Assembly (NCBI GenBank): GCA_011503125.2
Contig: WWBZ02000017.1
Location: 92,821 to 156,820, forward strand
DNA length: 64,000 bases
DNA from: Botryosphaeria dothidea
Lineage: Eukaryota; Ascomycota; Dothideomycetes; Botryosphaeriales; Botryosphaeriaceae
Direction: 5' to 3'
Shown here in pieces: positions 43,271 through 58,113 of this stretch (position 1 is the stretch's first letter; each line of letters begins with the position of its first letter). The notes under the pieces were generated by a model that saw only the letters and a list, made by a program, of their open reading frames with translations, did not search any database and had not been told where the DNA came from. The position numbers were made by a program, and so were the translations under genes.

Positions 43271-46200
43271 ATAGATAGATAGATAGATAAATTTATTTCT
43301 TCCCGATATAGCTTTCTTACGGATCTATACGGGGCTAGCTATCTATAGTTATTTTATACGAGGGAGAAAATCTTTTCGCCTAGTAAAAACCCCTCCTCTC
43401 TCTCTAGGTATACTATTCTATACTAGTTCTTATTTTTTCTTCTTACTAGTAGCGGCTACTATAGTAGCCCTATATTTATCTACTAGATCTATCTCTTTAG
43501 TTCTTATCCTCGTAGTTATTCGGGTTCTAGTAGTTCTAGTAGTTCTAGTTATTCTTCTAGTTTCTCTTCTTAGTTATCTTCCTATATTAGTTTTCTTACT
43601 AGGCTAAATTACTTAAGTAGCTCTAGGCGTAAGAACTAGTCTATTACTATTTTAATTTCCTTCTTTATTAAGAGAAGGGAGTAGTAGTCCGTAGTTTCTA
43701 CTCTTTAGAGTATCTATATTCTACTCTATTAGAAGTAGGGGTAAAAGAGAAGGATATACTTTAGAGTTTATCTATACTAGCCGTATAGATAGATAAAACT
43801 AGAATACTCTAGTATCTTACGTCTTAAGAGAAAGTTCTCTAGTCTAATATACTCTATATATAGTAGAATAGCGAGTATACTCTATAGCTTAGATAGTTCG
43901 CTATAGATTTATCTAATTTTTAGGTTCTACTATATACTTTAGGCTACTAGCTTATCTTATCTTCCCTAGCTAGTAGACTTTATCTATCTCTTCTTCTACT
44001 TATTTCTATATACTATACGTAGCTTTATTCGCTCTAAAAGACTCTAGTAGGTAGAGAGATAGTAGTTAAGAAGTAAGTTTATCTTTTTTCTAAGTAGGGT
44101 TCTTCTAGTAAAGCTAGCGGCGCCTCTAGTACTTAGAGTAGCCCGAGCTATCTATTTAATACTCTAGTAAGTTTCCTCTACTACTATTACGACTAGGCTA
44201 TTTCTAACTCTAATAGCCTAGGCTAGTACTAGTTCGTCTAGGTATAGTAAGAGTAGGGGAATCTCTATCTTATACTCTAAAGTTTATATACTAGTTAACT
44301 TATACGCCCCTAAGATAGTACGTAGGTACTAGTTTTAGATCTTCTTTAGTAGCTAGATAGCTATTTTCCTCTATCCTAGAATTTCCTCTAGAGTATACTA
44401 TACTCTATAGCCGTAGATAAGAACTAGCCTTACTACGGCCGTATAGATATAGCGGGCTTTAGTAAATAAGGCTCTCTAGGTAGACGCTACGAGTCTAGAG
44501 AGAGATATATACTATTTAATTATCTTAGCTTCTATTTCTCTAATATAGAATCCCTATCTAAGCTTATTATCTACGTAGACTCCTAGAATCTTAATTATCG
44601 GCTCTAGATATCTAGTAAATCTAGGAATACGGATCTCTACTACTATATTAAATCTTCTTAGTTTTCTTATAAAATAAATAAGGTAATACTTATCGGGCGA
44701 GAAAGCTAACCCGTAGGTAGCTACCTAGTACTCGTAAATTTAATATACTCCCTCTAGTATTCTATAGTTCTATTCTATAGATCTACTAAAGATTAGAATA
44801 TTAGTATTATTAACGAATCTAAAGGGAAAGATATTACCTCTACGTAGCTATATAAGTAGGTTAGAAGTAAAGAATAGATAGAGTATCGGCGATAGTAAGA
44901 ATTTTTAGAGAATTCTAGTTAAGGTCTAGATTAGTAGACTAGTAAAGTCTCTAAAGGATAGCTAAGTAGTACGGTCCTATAGAAAGAATCGAGTAAATCT
45001 TTCTACCTATTTTAGAAGTTTTACTATTCTTATATTATAGAGAAGCCTTCTATAAAATACGTAGTTATATATTTCCGAGATATCTAGGCTAAGGACTAAA
45101 GCTACTAGCCCTAGATCTTATACTTAGATAGTATAGATCTATTCTATAAATAGGTTAAGAGCTACTACTACGGATCTATTTCTTCTAGCTTTTATCTATA
45201 TATTAAAGAGTAGGCCGTATACTTTAGTAGCCTAGAAGATTCTATCTACTATAATCCTCTTAAGTAGCTTCTCTAGCGTATTAAATAAAGTAATCGGCCT
45301 AAATAGCTTAGCTTTAGTATAGTCGTCTCTCTATAGTTTCCTAAGAACTATAGTAATAGAGCTTTTAAACTATCTAGGATAGTATCTAAGTACGAGGTAT
45401 TTCTAGAAGAGTCTAGTAAGAGGTCCCCTTAGTATCTTAGCGTATTACTTTAGAAACCTATTAGTAATCTTATCTAGGCCTAGTATCTTATCTAGAGAAA
45501 GCTTCTTAATAGTATAGAGGACCTACTCTTTAGTAAGGTCTTAGAAAATCTCTACTAGTACTAGATATATATATCTATCTAGATCTAAGAGGTCGGTAGC
45601 TTTAGAAGATAGAAAGAACTAGTTAGTAAGAATTTCTACCTTAGACTAATTATCGTAATATAGTTATTTATCTACTCTCTAAAGAGATAGGAACTAAGAT
45701 AGAGCTAGAGGTTTTAGTACTCTTATTCTTATCTACTTTAAGAGCTTCTAGAGTATAGATAGGTCCGAAGTAATCTTAGCTACTATTCTACGCTATACTT
45801 TTATTCTATCTCTTCTAATCTATCTCTTCTTACTATTAGTAATAGTTTAGTATACTATCTAGTCCTTCTCCCTTTCTATAGCTATCTACTTTCTTCTAGC
45901 TACTCTAGTCTAGTATACTAGATCCGAATACTTCTTTATCTATTATATAGAGGCTTAGGGCGAGGATCTTACTACTAGAATAGTCTTCTAGATTATTCTT
46001 TAGATAGCCTTCTAGAGTAGTATAGTAAAGTAATCTAGATCTACTTTAGTATTAAGAGAGGCTACTTTAAGATATTCGAGCTTTAATTAAAGTATATTAT
46101 TAGTTCTCTTCTAGTTTACTTTCTTCTACTAGGGCCTTAGAAAGCGTAGTTCTACGAAAGTAGGAGAAAAATTAAGTATAGTAAGAATAGGTAGGTAGTT

Positions 46201-48367
46201 AGAGGATAATTTAAGCTTCTAGCTAATTCTATAGCTAAGAATTCTCTTCTCTAGCTACTATAATATAAAGATAAAATCTAGAGTACTCTCGCTACTACTA
46301 TCTCGTCTAGTAATAGTATCTATTAGAAGGGCTAGGTTAAGATTAGCTATAGTAGCTATCTTAATTAGATTATCCGCTAGAATATAGTATATTAGAGAGG
46401 TTATATCTTTTTAAATAGAATAGTAGAGGTTAAAGTCCCCTAGAAGAATATACTCTTCTAATTTTCTAAGAACTTCCGGTAGAAGAGATAGAGTTTCTAG
46501 CGCTATACTAGTATAAGAGACTAGCGGGGGATTATAGTAGTTATAGATATAGATTATATATATTCTAGTAATAAGGAATAGTATAATAAGATCTAGTAAA
46601 TAGACTATTACTTACTAGAAGTCGGGGCTAATAGCCTTACTTATAAAGAAGTAGGTTCTTACTACTCTCTTTTAGAAAAAAACTATATAGTAGATAGAAT
46701 ATCTTACTATTATCTTAACCCTTAGATTTCTTTAAGGTTCCTAGATAGCTAGAATATAGTAGATCTTTAGATCTACTTTCTTAAAGAGCGGAAGTATTAC
46801 CCTATTCTTACTCTTATAGACGTTATACTATATAATAGAGAGAGAGCCTATATCTAATATTAACTTTCTTCTATCTCTAGGTCCGGCTACGAGGGGGCTA
46901 GTAGTATAGGCTATAAGAAGAGAGTTCCCGCGGGCTTCTCTAAGGCGTATTATAAGCTATTAAGTTCGGTAAACCTTATTTAGTTAGGAGGCGGAGGGCG
47001 GCTTAAGTCTCTTAGTCTACCTAGTCTCCTCTTAACCGGCTTTTCCTTTCTAATTCTCTTTCTTAGTCTAACGGTTAACTAGTTAGTTTAAGGCTATATT
47101 TTAGTTATTAGAGGTTCTTCTCGGTGCCTTTCTAGTACTACTAGGCGGGCCTAGGCGGCCTTAGTATAGTAGGCTCTACGTACTAGATAGAAGTTACTTT
47201 AGACTATATATCTTTAAGAGTAGTTTACGTACTATATACTTTCCTTAGAATAGTTCCTAGTATTATATACCTTACTATACTATTCGTACTTTTTCTTCTT
47301 TTTATAATAGTTAGTAATATAACCGTAGGCCTAGTACTTAAAATACTAGGTTACTATAAAGACTACGTTATAGTACTACGCTATATAGATAGTAAAGTTA
47401 ATAATAAGCCCCTTATTAATAATCTAGTTAGCGGTTTCGGGATTTATAGTACTAAGGATAATAGCCGAGTAAGTTTTTCCCTCTAGAAGCTTTCTCTTTA
47501 GCTAGGCTAGCTTACTAATACGTAGTCCTAGATATAGAGATAGGTTCTACTTCTAGATAATTTAGATAGCTTAGGAGTTTATAGTATTAATTTCTTCTTA
47601 AGGGACGTTATATACTAGTACTAAGTATAGCTACTAGTTAGGTCTAACTTCTTTTTCTAGTTCTATAGTCTATTCCTAGTTCTAGAGAAGGGCTATTCTA
47701 GTTACTTTATCTAGTATAAAGATCTTAACGTCTCTACTAGGGAGCTTCTTAGTAGTAAGTACTTTTTTATACGTCTAGCTTTTTCCTACCTAGATCTTTC
47801 TAATAATTATCTTATTTAAAAGCTTAGCTATTTCTTATTTATTTACTATCTCTAGAAAGTAGAGAGTAAGTTTAGTAGTAGCTAGAGGGGTAGGAGGCTT
47901 CGAGGCTACTTAGGCTATAATTTATATCTAGCTACGAGTATTAGGTATAGATATAGAGATAGCTTAGATACGGTTAACTATCTTTTAGACCTATTAGACC
48001 TCTTTAAGAATATTCTTAAGGCCTAGCTTCTTAGTAGTTACCTTCTAGTAGATAGTAATATAATCCTAGAAGATTATCTTAATAATATCGAGAAAATTTT
48101 TTACCTAGCTAGAGAGAACTAAAGAGAGGCTAGCGGATATTTATAGAGCTTAGAAAAGAGTATCTACTATTTTTAAGGCTTTCTTAACGTATTCTACGCT
48201 ATACTAGATACTCTACGGTTTCTTAAAAGTATATTAGAGCTAGATAGAGGTAGTTACTAGGGAAGGCTAGTATTATTTTAGAACTCGCGAAGCCTAAGAG
48301 AGTCTCTAGGGCCCTCTTCCGGCGCCGTAGCTTAGGGTTAATTTTTTAGTATAGTTATATTTTTTTT
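43271..48367 (-). mobile_element. L1b: full-length L1 LINE, RIP-saturated
   Basis: Reverse complement of L1a along its whole length: (GATA)n tail at 43272-43290, ORF2 at about 43550-46870, ORF1 at about 46865-48350, and the T run at 48361-48367 marking the 5' end. Both ORFs are full of TAG/TAA and the ORF1 start is ATA. The flanks do not match: G3b on the 3' side, L3 on the 5' side. Confidence 0.9.
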
Positions 48368-51300
48368 CTTCTTACTATTATAGCTAGTAGTTATTCTTAG
48401 GCGACGTAGTTAAAGGCTTCTTTTATATTAAGGAATAGAACCGACGTTTTATACTTTTTACGGCGGTCTTTTTTAGTAATATTCGTTAATAATAGGGCGG
48501 TATCGATAGTAGATTTCTTTAGCCTTCTTCTAATTTAGAAGGGGTCTAGAAGAGAGGTTGTTTCTACTAAGAAGCCTAGTCTTTTTATAAGTATTCGTTT
48601 AAGAGTTTTTTCTAGGTAATTTAGAAGTAAAATTACCCTATAAGCCTTTAGAGCGGACTTATCGGGTTTATTCGGCTTCTTTAGAATTATACCGGTAGCC
48701 TATCTCTAGCGTAACGAATAGTATCCGTAGATAAAAAGTAGGCTATATATCTAATAGAAGGCGTCGGGGGCGGCTTAAAACGTATAAGTAATTATCTCTT
48801 ATATTATAGTATCTAGCCCTAGGGTTATACCTTTTATTTAGTTTAAGTATACTTTTTCTAGTTCTATATAGCTAAGAATAGACTAATTCTAGTTCTCGGA
48901 GGGGAAGTAGCTATTCTAGTTATACGGAGGAGCCGAGAGAGATATAGAAAAAAGGCCCTTTCTTAGGATAGAGTACTATCCCTTAAAGCTAGTCTTAACT
49001 TAACTATCTTTCTCTTTTATAGAAGAAATTTAATCGTAGGATCGAGGCTTCGTATATAATATAGCTTTATATATATCTTAAGAGGAGTTTAACGAGAGAA
49101 ATTAATTCTAGTACTAGCGTTTAGCTTGCTTAATCGCGTTAACGAAGGTTTTCCGAGTTTCTAGATATTCTTACTTCTCTTTCTACGTAGAGGGGAAGAA
49201 GAGAAGACGAGTCTTTCGTTTTAGCTCTTACCTTTTAGTAGATAGCTTCTCGTTCTACTACGATTTCGACTTTAGTTCTAGTTTAAGACGAGAAATAGTA
49301 AGACTCGTAGCGTAGGAGATAGCTTTAGTTAGCGTATCTTCTAGATTATCTAGCGCTAGTATCTTAAGTAGTTTAATAGCTACTATCTTTTTCGAGAGAG
49401 AGAAGGAAGATTCTAGGTTCCGGGCTATTACTAGTATATTAGGAAGCTTTTCTTTAACTTTCTCTTAGAAAATTAAAGAGAATCTTTTCTAGTCTACTTT
49501 CGTAGTATTAAATCGGGCCGTAGTAGTAGGGGAATCTAATATAGAGCCTCTAGTTTCTATCTTAAAGAATATCGGCCGGTAATCTAAGCCGAAGTTATTA
49601 AGGATTTACTAGTCCTTTATTCTATTAGATAAATTTTAAGTTAATAGAGTTAGATTAAGGACCGTTATAAGGTAGTAAAGCCGAAATAATAGTATTACTT
49701 TTAACTAAAAATCTATATATAAGGAGAAAGAAAAGAGAGTCTAGAAAGAGAGGGCGAAGGATAAATATACCTAGTCGCTTAGCGCTAGGCCCGTGCCCTA
49801 GTATCTAACTAAGTTATCTTTAGTAAAGCTAGAGCCTCTAGTTACTATTAAGTATCTATCTAGTTACTTAGAATAATAGCGCTTAAGAGGCCTAATAACC
49901 GTAGAGCGTACTAAATCTAGTTTAAAGAAGATAGCTTCTTCTACCGTATTTAGTAGCTCTAAATTATTAGATTCTATCTATTTAACTAGCCTAGGAGCTT
50001 CTTATATTAGTCGGGTAAGAGGGTCCTACTATAGGTAGTATTCGTTAAAGTCCCCGAGAATTATAGAGGGTTTAAGAATATTTAAGTATTCTAGAACTCT
50101 TTCTAATATCTTAGAAGATCCTTTTTATCTTTAGATAGCCTAGTTATAGAGGTTTATTATCCGGAAGAATAGATAATTTAGTTATTAAACCTCTAATACT
50201 ATACTATCTTCGCTAGTAAAAAGAGCGGCCCTATTTACTTTTACCCTACGTATAAAGTAGGAGATATAAGCTAGAATACGGGGCCTTAAACTAGGAGAGA
50301 AAACCGAGAGAGTTTAGACGAAAGAGGGGTAGTTAATAGACCGTACTTCTTAGGGATTAGAGAAGCTAATAATAAACGGTTCTTAGATAAGAATAATATC
50401 TATTTTAAGCTCTATTACTAGCTATAATAGCCCTTCGGTAGCTAGGCTTTTACGAGCGACGTTAGCTTATAGTACTCTAATATATTCTATAGATATAGAG
50501 TCTAATTCCGCTTTAGGTAGGTCAGGTATTTTAGTTTCCTATATTTTTCGGCTTTATAGGAGACTCCTAGTAAGGAGAGTCTCTTATTAATTACTCTTTT
50601 AGCCTCCTCTTTAGTAGAGAAGGCTATATAGATTAAGCTAGTCTATTAGGCTTCCCTTCGGGATTTAGAGATTAGCTAGTACGGCTCTCCGATTATATTA
50701 AGGCCTTAGTTAAAGGCCTTAGCGTCTTCTTTAATAAAGAAGGAGAATTTCTTATCTATATAGTCCTAGAGGATATTTATAGGAACGCCGTATACGGCTA
50801 TCTTATACTAGGGCCTATTAATCTCGAGATTATAGAAAAGAGTAATCTCTAAGATAATAGTAGAGTTCTTAGCTAAAAAGTCTACTATATAGGCTTCTAT
50901 ACACGTAAGGACTACGTTTTTCTTCCCTAATATTAAAACGGTTAAGATAACTAGGTTATTTAATTTAATTTTAGCTTTAAAGACTTCGTTTATTACGTTA
51001 CGGAGGTAGAGTAGATATATAGAGATCTCGTTCTAAGGCTTTAGGACAACCTATCTTTCTCTAATCGGGGCGGGCTTTAGGGCCGGCCTAGTTCTTTTCG
51101 TTAGGGGGACTATTTACTATTCTCCTTACTTAACTACTTCCGCGTAGAAGGAGTTACGGGCTTAGGAGGCCTAAGTAGTTTAGGGGTTTTAATAAGATAA
51201 GGGGGGCTAGAGAGCTTAGAGAGGCTAAGGAGCTTAGAAGGCCTAAGGAGCTAGATAGCCTTAGGGGGTTTTAGCTAGTTCTCTAGCCCGGTTAGCTAGT

Positions 51301-51961
51301 ACTCTTATTATATTCTCTATTAAGCGGATTTAGGTAGCTAAGATAGACTTTAACTAGTTTAGTATATCTTTTTCTATATATTCGCGGAAGATATTTATAA
51401 GGTTAAGGATTTCTAAGCTTTTTTCCCTACTATCTTCGAGATCCGCCGCTTTAATTAGATAGTTAAGAGTAGCTTTAAGGGCCTCGCTAGAGAAACGGAA
51501 TATCTTCGTAGGAGTAAACCGAATACGTGCCTAGTATCTAAAGACCGGAGAGAGAAAGAGGCTAGTTAGATTAATTATCCGCTTCTAGTCCTAGACTTTA
51601 GGAGTAGTAGTCTAGATATAAGTCTCTTAGGCGTCTTCTATCTAAATTTTAGTCTAATCTAGTTAAGAGGTTCCGTATTCCGTTAGTAGAGCTAAGGGGC
51701 TTATAATAGGGGAGCCTAGGATTACTCTATTAGACGGTAGGCTATCTAGGAGGTCTAGAGGTATATCGCTAGGTAGGTTCTCGTGGTCGAAATAAGGTTT
51801 AGCAGGGCTTGGCGGACCCTAAAAATTCTACGGAAGTCGGGGTAGAAGGGGCTATAATAGAGCTAGCGGGTGTTCCCTTAAGGGTATTTCTATATAACTC
51901 TATCTAGAGTTTCTTTATATACTAAAGAAGCTTAGAATAAAATTTAGGAGGAATCGGGAGT
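48368..51961 (-). mobile_element. L3c: LINE with ORF1, endonuclease and part of the reverse transcriptase
   Basis: On the minus strand, from right to left: ORF1 region (about 51900-50560) with an RRM-like part (IAVYGVPINI near 50780), endonuclease (about 50500-49903), a solo G3 LTR, then linker and the N-terminal part of the reverse transcriptase (STIDTALLLTN near 48490, LFLNIKEAFNYVA near 48420). Cut at 48368 by L1b. All saturated by RIP. Confidence 0.78.
49666..49897 (-). repeat. Solo G3 LTR
   Basis: A single 232-base LTR flanked by the duplication ACCGT (49661-49665 and 49898-49902) with no internal sequence. This is the product of recombination between the two LTRs of an inserted G3. It interrupts the L3c endonuclease. 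Confidence 0.93.
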
Positions 51962-52193
51962 TATAAGGTAGTAAAGCCGAAATAATAGTATTACTTTTAA
52001 CTAAAAATCTATATATAAGGAGAAAGAAAAGAGAGTCTAGAAAGAGAGGGCGAAGGATAAATATATCTAGTCGCTTAGCGCTAGGCCCGTACCCTAGTAT
52101 CTAACCGAGTTATCCTTAGTATAGCTAGGGCCTCTAGTTACTATTAAGTATCTACTTAGTTACCTAGGATAGTAGCGCTTAAGGGGCCTAATA
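51962..52193 (-). repeat. G3c 3' LTR
   Basis: 232 bases. A minus-strand purine run (GAAGAGGGAGATAG) at its right edge is the polypurine tract. Confidence 0.93.
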
Positions 52194-55100
52194 CTATCTC
52201 CCTCTTCTTTAAGCGAGGTCTACTAAGCTTCTTAAAAAATTTGGGTAGCTCGGGCGCGTCCTTATAGTATACGTAGTACTTACGGATTTTATTAGGAGTA
52301 TTCTTATAGTTACCCTAGTATTACTATAAGGGATTAGAGTTCTACTCGTCCTAGTTACCTATAAAGGTAACCTTATACTATACTCTATACCTTAAGTTTC
52401 GGTAGTCTACTATCTCTAGTACTTCCTACTTCTTATAAGTTTTATTCTCGTTCTTATTAAAGATTATATATACTAGGCTAGACTCCTAGACCTAACCCGG
52501 ATATAGATTATCTAGGGCAAGGTATAGCTTCTAGGGGTAGAATATAGGGAAGATTTCTTTCTCTTATATGTAAGGAGGTATAGTAACTTCGTATACTTTG
52601 CCGTTAATTAACCTAGTAATTTCCTACGGACTAAGGTTCTTTAGTAAGAGAGACTTACTATTCCGTCCTAGGTTAAAGTCTCGGGCGTTAATAAATACTT
52701 TATCGCCTATACGGAAGGTAGGGTATAGCTAGCGAAATTTATCTATATAGCGGGCTTATTCTTCTTATATCTAGGCTAGTTAATCTTAGAGGAAGCTTCT
52801 TATAGCATTTAACCTTTTAACTAACCGGTCTACCCTAATTACTTCTACTTTTCTAGTACCTTAGTAGATTTTTATAGGTTCTAAGCTAGTGCGTGGATAG
52901 AATCCGTTATCTACGAAGAATAGCGATATGCTAGTTAATACGCTAATATACGTATTAGCTATAAATTTAGCTTTAGGTAGGAAGTCGACCTAGTTATCTT
53001 ACGCGTAGTTAATATATATCCGGAGGTACTTTTTAAGACCTTTAATAGAGCTTTCGCTCTAGCTATTAGTCTAGGGGTAAAATATAGTTAATATTTTAAT
53101 CTTTACGTTATATCGTTCTATAATTCTTCTATAGATGTAGGAGTCTATAGCGCTGCCTCGGTCGGAGACGATATCTATTAGAAAATCTCGTATATAAAAG
53201 AGGCGGCGGTTTAGAACCTCTACGGTTTCTTTAGCACTTAGCGTTATTATTAGCTCGTAGATCTTTCCCTTAGTTAAACGGTCTATAATAACTAGGTAGT
53301 GTCGGTATCCCTAATTCCTCCTAATATATAGCGGCAGTTTTTCCGTAAAGTCTAGGGCTACGTAGAGCCACTTCTACTAGGGGATAGAGAGCGGTCTTAG
53401 TAGTCCTTGCTTTTACTCCGAGTATAGCTTATAGCGGCGGTAGTAGTAACAGTTCTTATAGAAACGAGTAATATCTTCCCTTTATCCAGCCTACTAGTAG
53501 TTTTCTATAAGCTCCCTATATATAGCCTTGGGTCCTAGGTGTCCTATAAGTAGTTTTTCGTGGTAATTCTTTAGGAGGCGTAGGCGTAGTAGTTAGTAGT
53601 CTAGGATAATAAGCGCGTCTTTTAGCTATACCCAACCATCTTTTACTAAGAAGTTCTAAATATTTTTCTTATAGCCCTTCCTAATTAAGTGGCTTAGTAT
53701 ACGTCTATCTCCTACATTAATGCTTCTACGGAGGTCCTAGATTACCCTATCCTTTTCGTAGGCTTCGCTAATAAGTGTGTCGAGGTCTTTCTATATAGCT
53801 TCCTGGGTTTCCCGGGCTTTATAGATTTCCTAGGTCTAGTTATCTTCCGGCTCTTAAGAGTCTAACTCCTCCTCCTCTAGGTTGTTAGTAGTAAAGAGAA
53901 TAGAATTAATAGTAATCTTTATATTAGGTTCTAGGTTTAAGTCCCGAAGTAGTTATTAGAACCGGTGTTGCTTCCTTGGGTCGTTAATTCCTTATAGTAG
54001 GTCCTGCGTTCTCCTTATAAGCGAGTCTAGCTTCTCTTCTTATTTTCCTAGCCGGTAGGAGATAATAAAGTTAAAGGCGGATAGAAATTCAGCCTAGCGG
54101 GCTTAACGGCTAGTTAGTTACTTAGTTATTATAAAATACTCTAGGTTCTTATAATCCGTAAGCATCTTAATAGGCTTGTCTATAGGAGTGCTTATAAGTT
54201 CTAGTTCCTAAGTCTTAAAAGAGCGAATAATAGCGAGTAGCTCTTTATCGTAGATTATATAGTTGCACTTAGTTAAGGACATTTTCTTAGAGAAGTATAT
54301 AACTAGTTTAAGTACTCTATCGTGTATCTAAGATAGAATATCTATACTAACAAAGTCTAAGGCATCCGTTTTAACCTATATTTTCTTTTTAGGGTCGAAA
54401 TATACGAGGATAGGTGTAGAGGTGAATGCGGCTTATAGCTAATTAAAGGCGGTTTATTTCTTGTTGTCCTATATAAAGTCCTAGTATCTTATCTTGCGTT
54501 TCCTATTTCTAGTTATAAAGTATTCTCCTTTTATTATCTTAGTAAGGGGGCGTGCTATATAGGAGAAGTTCTTGATAAAGCGGCGGTAGAAATTTGCAAA
54601 GCCAAGAAAGACTTACACATCCTTTACTAACGTTAGTACCTCCTAATTAATAATAGCTAAGACTTTTTCTAGGTCTATTTCGATTCCGTTTATACTCATA
54701 ATAAGGCTAAGGTATTTAACTAATCTAATATTAAACTCGCATTTATTAAGGTCGAGTTAAAGACCACGGTCCTTTAGTCGTTAGAGGACTTTATTAACGT
54801 TTTTAGCGTGTTCCTCCTCCTTTTTACTATAGATAAGGATATTATCTAGGTACGCTGTGCAAAACTTATCTAGGTATTCGAGTATAGAATTGTTAATATA
54901 GCTCTAAAAGGTGCCTAGCGCATTATAGAGCCTAAAGGGTATAACTAGGTATTCGTACTAACTAAAGCGAGTGTTAAAAGCGATAAGGTACTTATAGCCT
55001 TCCTTAATTCGGATCCGGTTAAAAGTATAGACAACGTCGAGTTTAGTAAAGATCTTGGCCTTACTAAGCTAGGTAAGGGTTTTATTAATATATAGGATTG

Positions 55101-58100
55101 GATATCGATTCTTCTTAGTAATAGCGTTTAGGGCTCTATAGTTAACATAGACCCTAAGTCCTCCTCCTAGCTTTCTAATAATAAGTAGAGGTACGGTATA
55201 GTCCGAAGAGCTAGGGCGAATAAACCCTTTTCCGAGATATTCGTTAATATACTTCTTAACCGCTTCGTTTTCCTATTAAGATATTAGGCGGTAGCTTTTT
55301 ATATAAGGAGGTTTATAGTTAGGTTTAAGCTTAATTTTATAGTCTTCTTTCTAGTAAGGAGGGAGTATATCCGCTTCTATCTTATTCTAGAGTTCTTTAA
55401 TCTAGTAGTATTCCTTTAGCAGCCGGGCAAGACGTTCTTCTCTCTTATATATCTTCTTTCTATCTATAAACTTCTAGAAATTATCTTCTCTAGTTATAGC
55501 TACGCTAGTATTTATAGTAGGTTCCGCGGGTGTATAGTAGTATCCTTTATATCTAGGAAGTAATACTAGATAAAAGAGTAGGGATGTAGAATATAGTTAA
55601 ATATCTAGTTAAGATTTCTCTATCTTTTATTTAGGTCGGCACCTAATAGCGTATTTAGTATAAGGTTTTATAGTAAGATAGCTAGCCTTAAAGCACTAAG
55701 GCTTATAAAACTTAACTAACCGCTTATCCTAGTCGATATACGGGTTATAAGTACGTAACTATCCGTCTCTAAGGATTAGTAGATAGTCTCCTAGGTTAGT
55801 AATATAGTAGAGAAGTTATTCTTTATAAGAACTAATATTAATATCGACTAGAGAGGCGTAGGTAATATATTAAGAGAATATTCTATCTTCTAAAGTTATA
55901 GTAATCCGTTTAATAAGAGGAATCTTTATTATCTTATATACGCGAATAAAGAAGGCATCGATAAGCTTAGCTTAGCTTCTATTATCGATAAGAGAACGTA
56001 TATTACTACTAGCTACTATAGTATATATAATAAGATAGGTTCTCTTAATTTTACACGCGCGATTATCTACTACGAAGTTTAATATCTTTATCTCTTTTTA
56101 ACTACGACTAGCTAGCTACTCGCCTAGCTTCTTCTACTTATATAGTCCTAGAAGACGACTTACTCCTAGGACTAGGAGTTTTCCGACTCGCTATTAGAGT
56201 CGAGTTTCTTAATACTCTAGATATACGTAAACCTAGCGCGGTTATTATTAGAATAGTAGGTATTAGATATAAAGTAGCCTAAGCCTCTATAGCTACGGTA
56301 GCGTTCCTACCTCGTTATTACGAGGCGTTTCTCGTCTAATAGCTTTAAGGGTTTTAGCTTAGGCTTATACTATAGTCTAACCTAGTCTCTTAGTTTAGTA
56401 GTAATAGATATACGGCCCTATTAGCTATCTTAGTTTATATTACCGCTTCTAGTCCTACTCTAGCGGCTAAGATTACCTTAAATAGGTTTCTAGTTATAGG
56501 TAGGCTTAGTGCGATCCCTTTTAGGATTATTACTATTATTTATCCTTTTATTAGAATAGATATTTATAGACTTAATCTCTTAACGACGATATTCGGCCTT
56601 ACGGAGAGTTTCGAGTAGCTATTCGAGAGAGGTAAAGATAAGAGTAGCTACTAAGAGGGCTAAGCTAATAGAAATACTATTCTATATCTTATCGATCTTC
56701 TCTTCTTTAGTAGAATTAGTAAGAAACTAAAGTATATATAGGCGGGCGTAGTAGGAGTCTACCGTCTCTTTCTCGCTTTATCTAGTAAGAATAAGGTTAT
56801 TAGTAGCTTTTTTCTTTGCGATATCTATTCTATATATCTTTCCTAGCTTTTCTAAGAAATCTAGGGCTATCCGGTAGCTATTAATATACGGACGTATTAT
56901 AGCGGCGATTAAATTAGCAAGACGAGAGTAGATATAGCGGATTATTAGCTTCTAATTTCCTTAGAAGAAGTCCTCTTCGACTTTAAGCTTAAAGATTATA
57001 TTATTCTTAAAGTTAACGAAAGTATAGATATTAGTAGAGATAAGCTTATTAATATCTCCTATAAGTATCTTACGTAAGCCCTAATAAGAAAGGGTTCGCT
57101 ATAAGGTAGTAGTTCTCTTTCTTAGTTAACGTTTCTAGTTAAGGCTATAAATATTAGTACTAGGGAGGGTACCCGTATAAGAATTAGTAATATTCTTAGT
57201 TAGAAGGTTGTTTTCTTAAATAAGCCGGCTAATCTTATCGTTACTTTCTTTAGTAACTCTATTAGATCTAGCGATTATCTTCTTATAGGTCTACTTAAGT
57301 TTCTTATACTTATCCTAAAAAGAGGCGTAGGCTATATACTCTTTACTAGCGGCTATTTAAGTAACTTAGAGAACGTAGTAGAACTTAGTACGCTAGTTTA
57401 CTATTACTATAGTATATTAGTTATAGAAGGTATATTCGTTAGGCTAGCGAATAGAGTCGAGTCCGTAGTTACTTAGTATTCCGGGGTTAATAGTAAGGTT
57501 AAGATCCGTAGCTAATAAATATATAAGTTCTTCGGGTTCTAGGTTTCTACGTAAGGTAGTACGACGTAAGGTAAGATTAGTAGCTTAACTTTACTAGTCT
57601 AAGGTATTAAGAAAGCTCTAAAATAGAATAGCGCTACTTATAAACTCGTTAAGGTTCTAGCTAGGTCCCCTAACTATATTACTAAATAATTCTTCTTTAT
57701 TATCGCTTAGGTAAATAGAAGTAGTACTAGCGATACTACTAGTACGGCTACGGGTATAGCTTATAGAGAATAGGCTTTATTACGCTATAATCTTTACTAA
57801 TTATTCTAGTTTCGGAGTAGTTTAATCTACGTTATAGGTAAAACTCTAAAGAGATTAGTGCGGAATTAACGAGGATCTTCGTATCTTATTTAAGAAGATA
57901 GATTTCCTATAATTATACTATTATTTCTTTAATAGTATAGGTTTCTTTAATATTTCTAGGTTACTTATCGTAGAGTATTAGTATTATTAAGTTCTAGTTA
58001 TAGGTTATTAGTATTATCGGGTTCTAGTTATAGATTATCGAGTTTAGGTTCTAGTTAATAGTACGGGTATTAGGTTATCGAGTTTAGGTTTCTTATTAGT

Positions 58101-58113
58101 AGTATATAGATTA
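52194..58113 (-). pseudogene. G3c gag-pol, RIP-degraded
   Basis: Minus strand, reading leftward. Gag occupies about 57900-55900, with a degraded CCHC-like region near 56290. Protease should lie near 55850-55500 but no clear motif survives. Reverse transcriptase is at about 55350-54700; its catalytic box at about 54835-54852 reads YLDN, the second Asp changed to Asn by RIP. RNase H follows, then integrase (about 53800-52700), where the HHCC finger keeps only one of the final two Cys (NCYYY near 53455). A chromodomain-like segment ends pol near 52230. Stops occur throughout. Confidence 0.8.

Noticed and set aside
48368..50165. L1b and L3c as one continuous LINE
   Set aside because: The A/T run at 48361-48367 matches the start of L1a exactly, and the sequence beyond it encodes a different reverse transcriptase and endonuclease.
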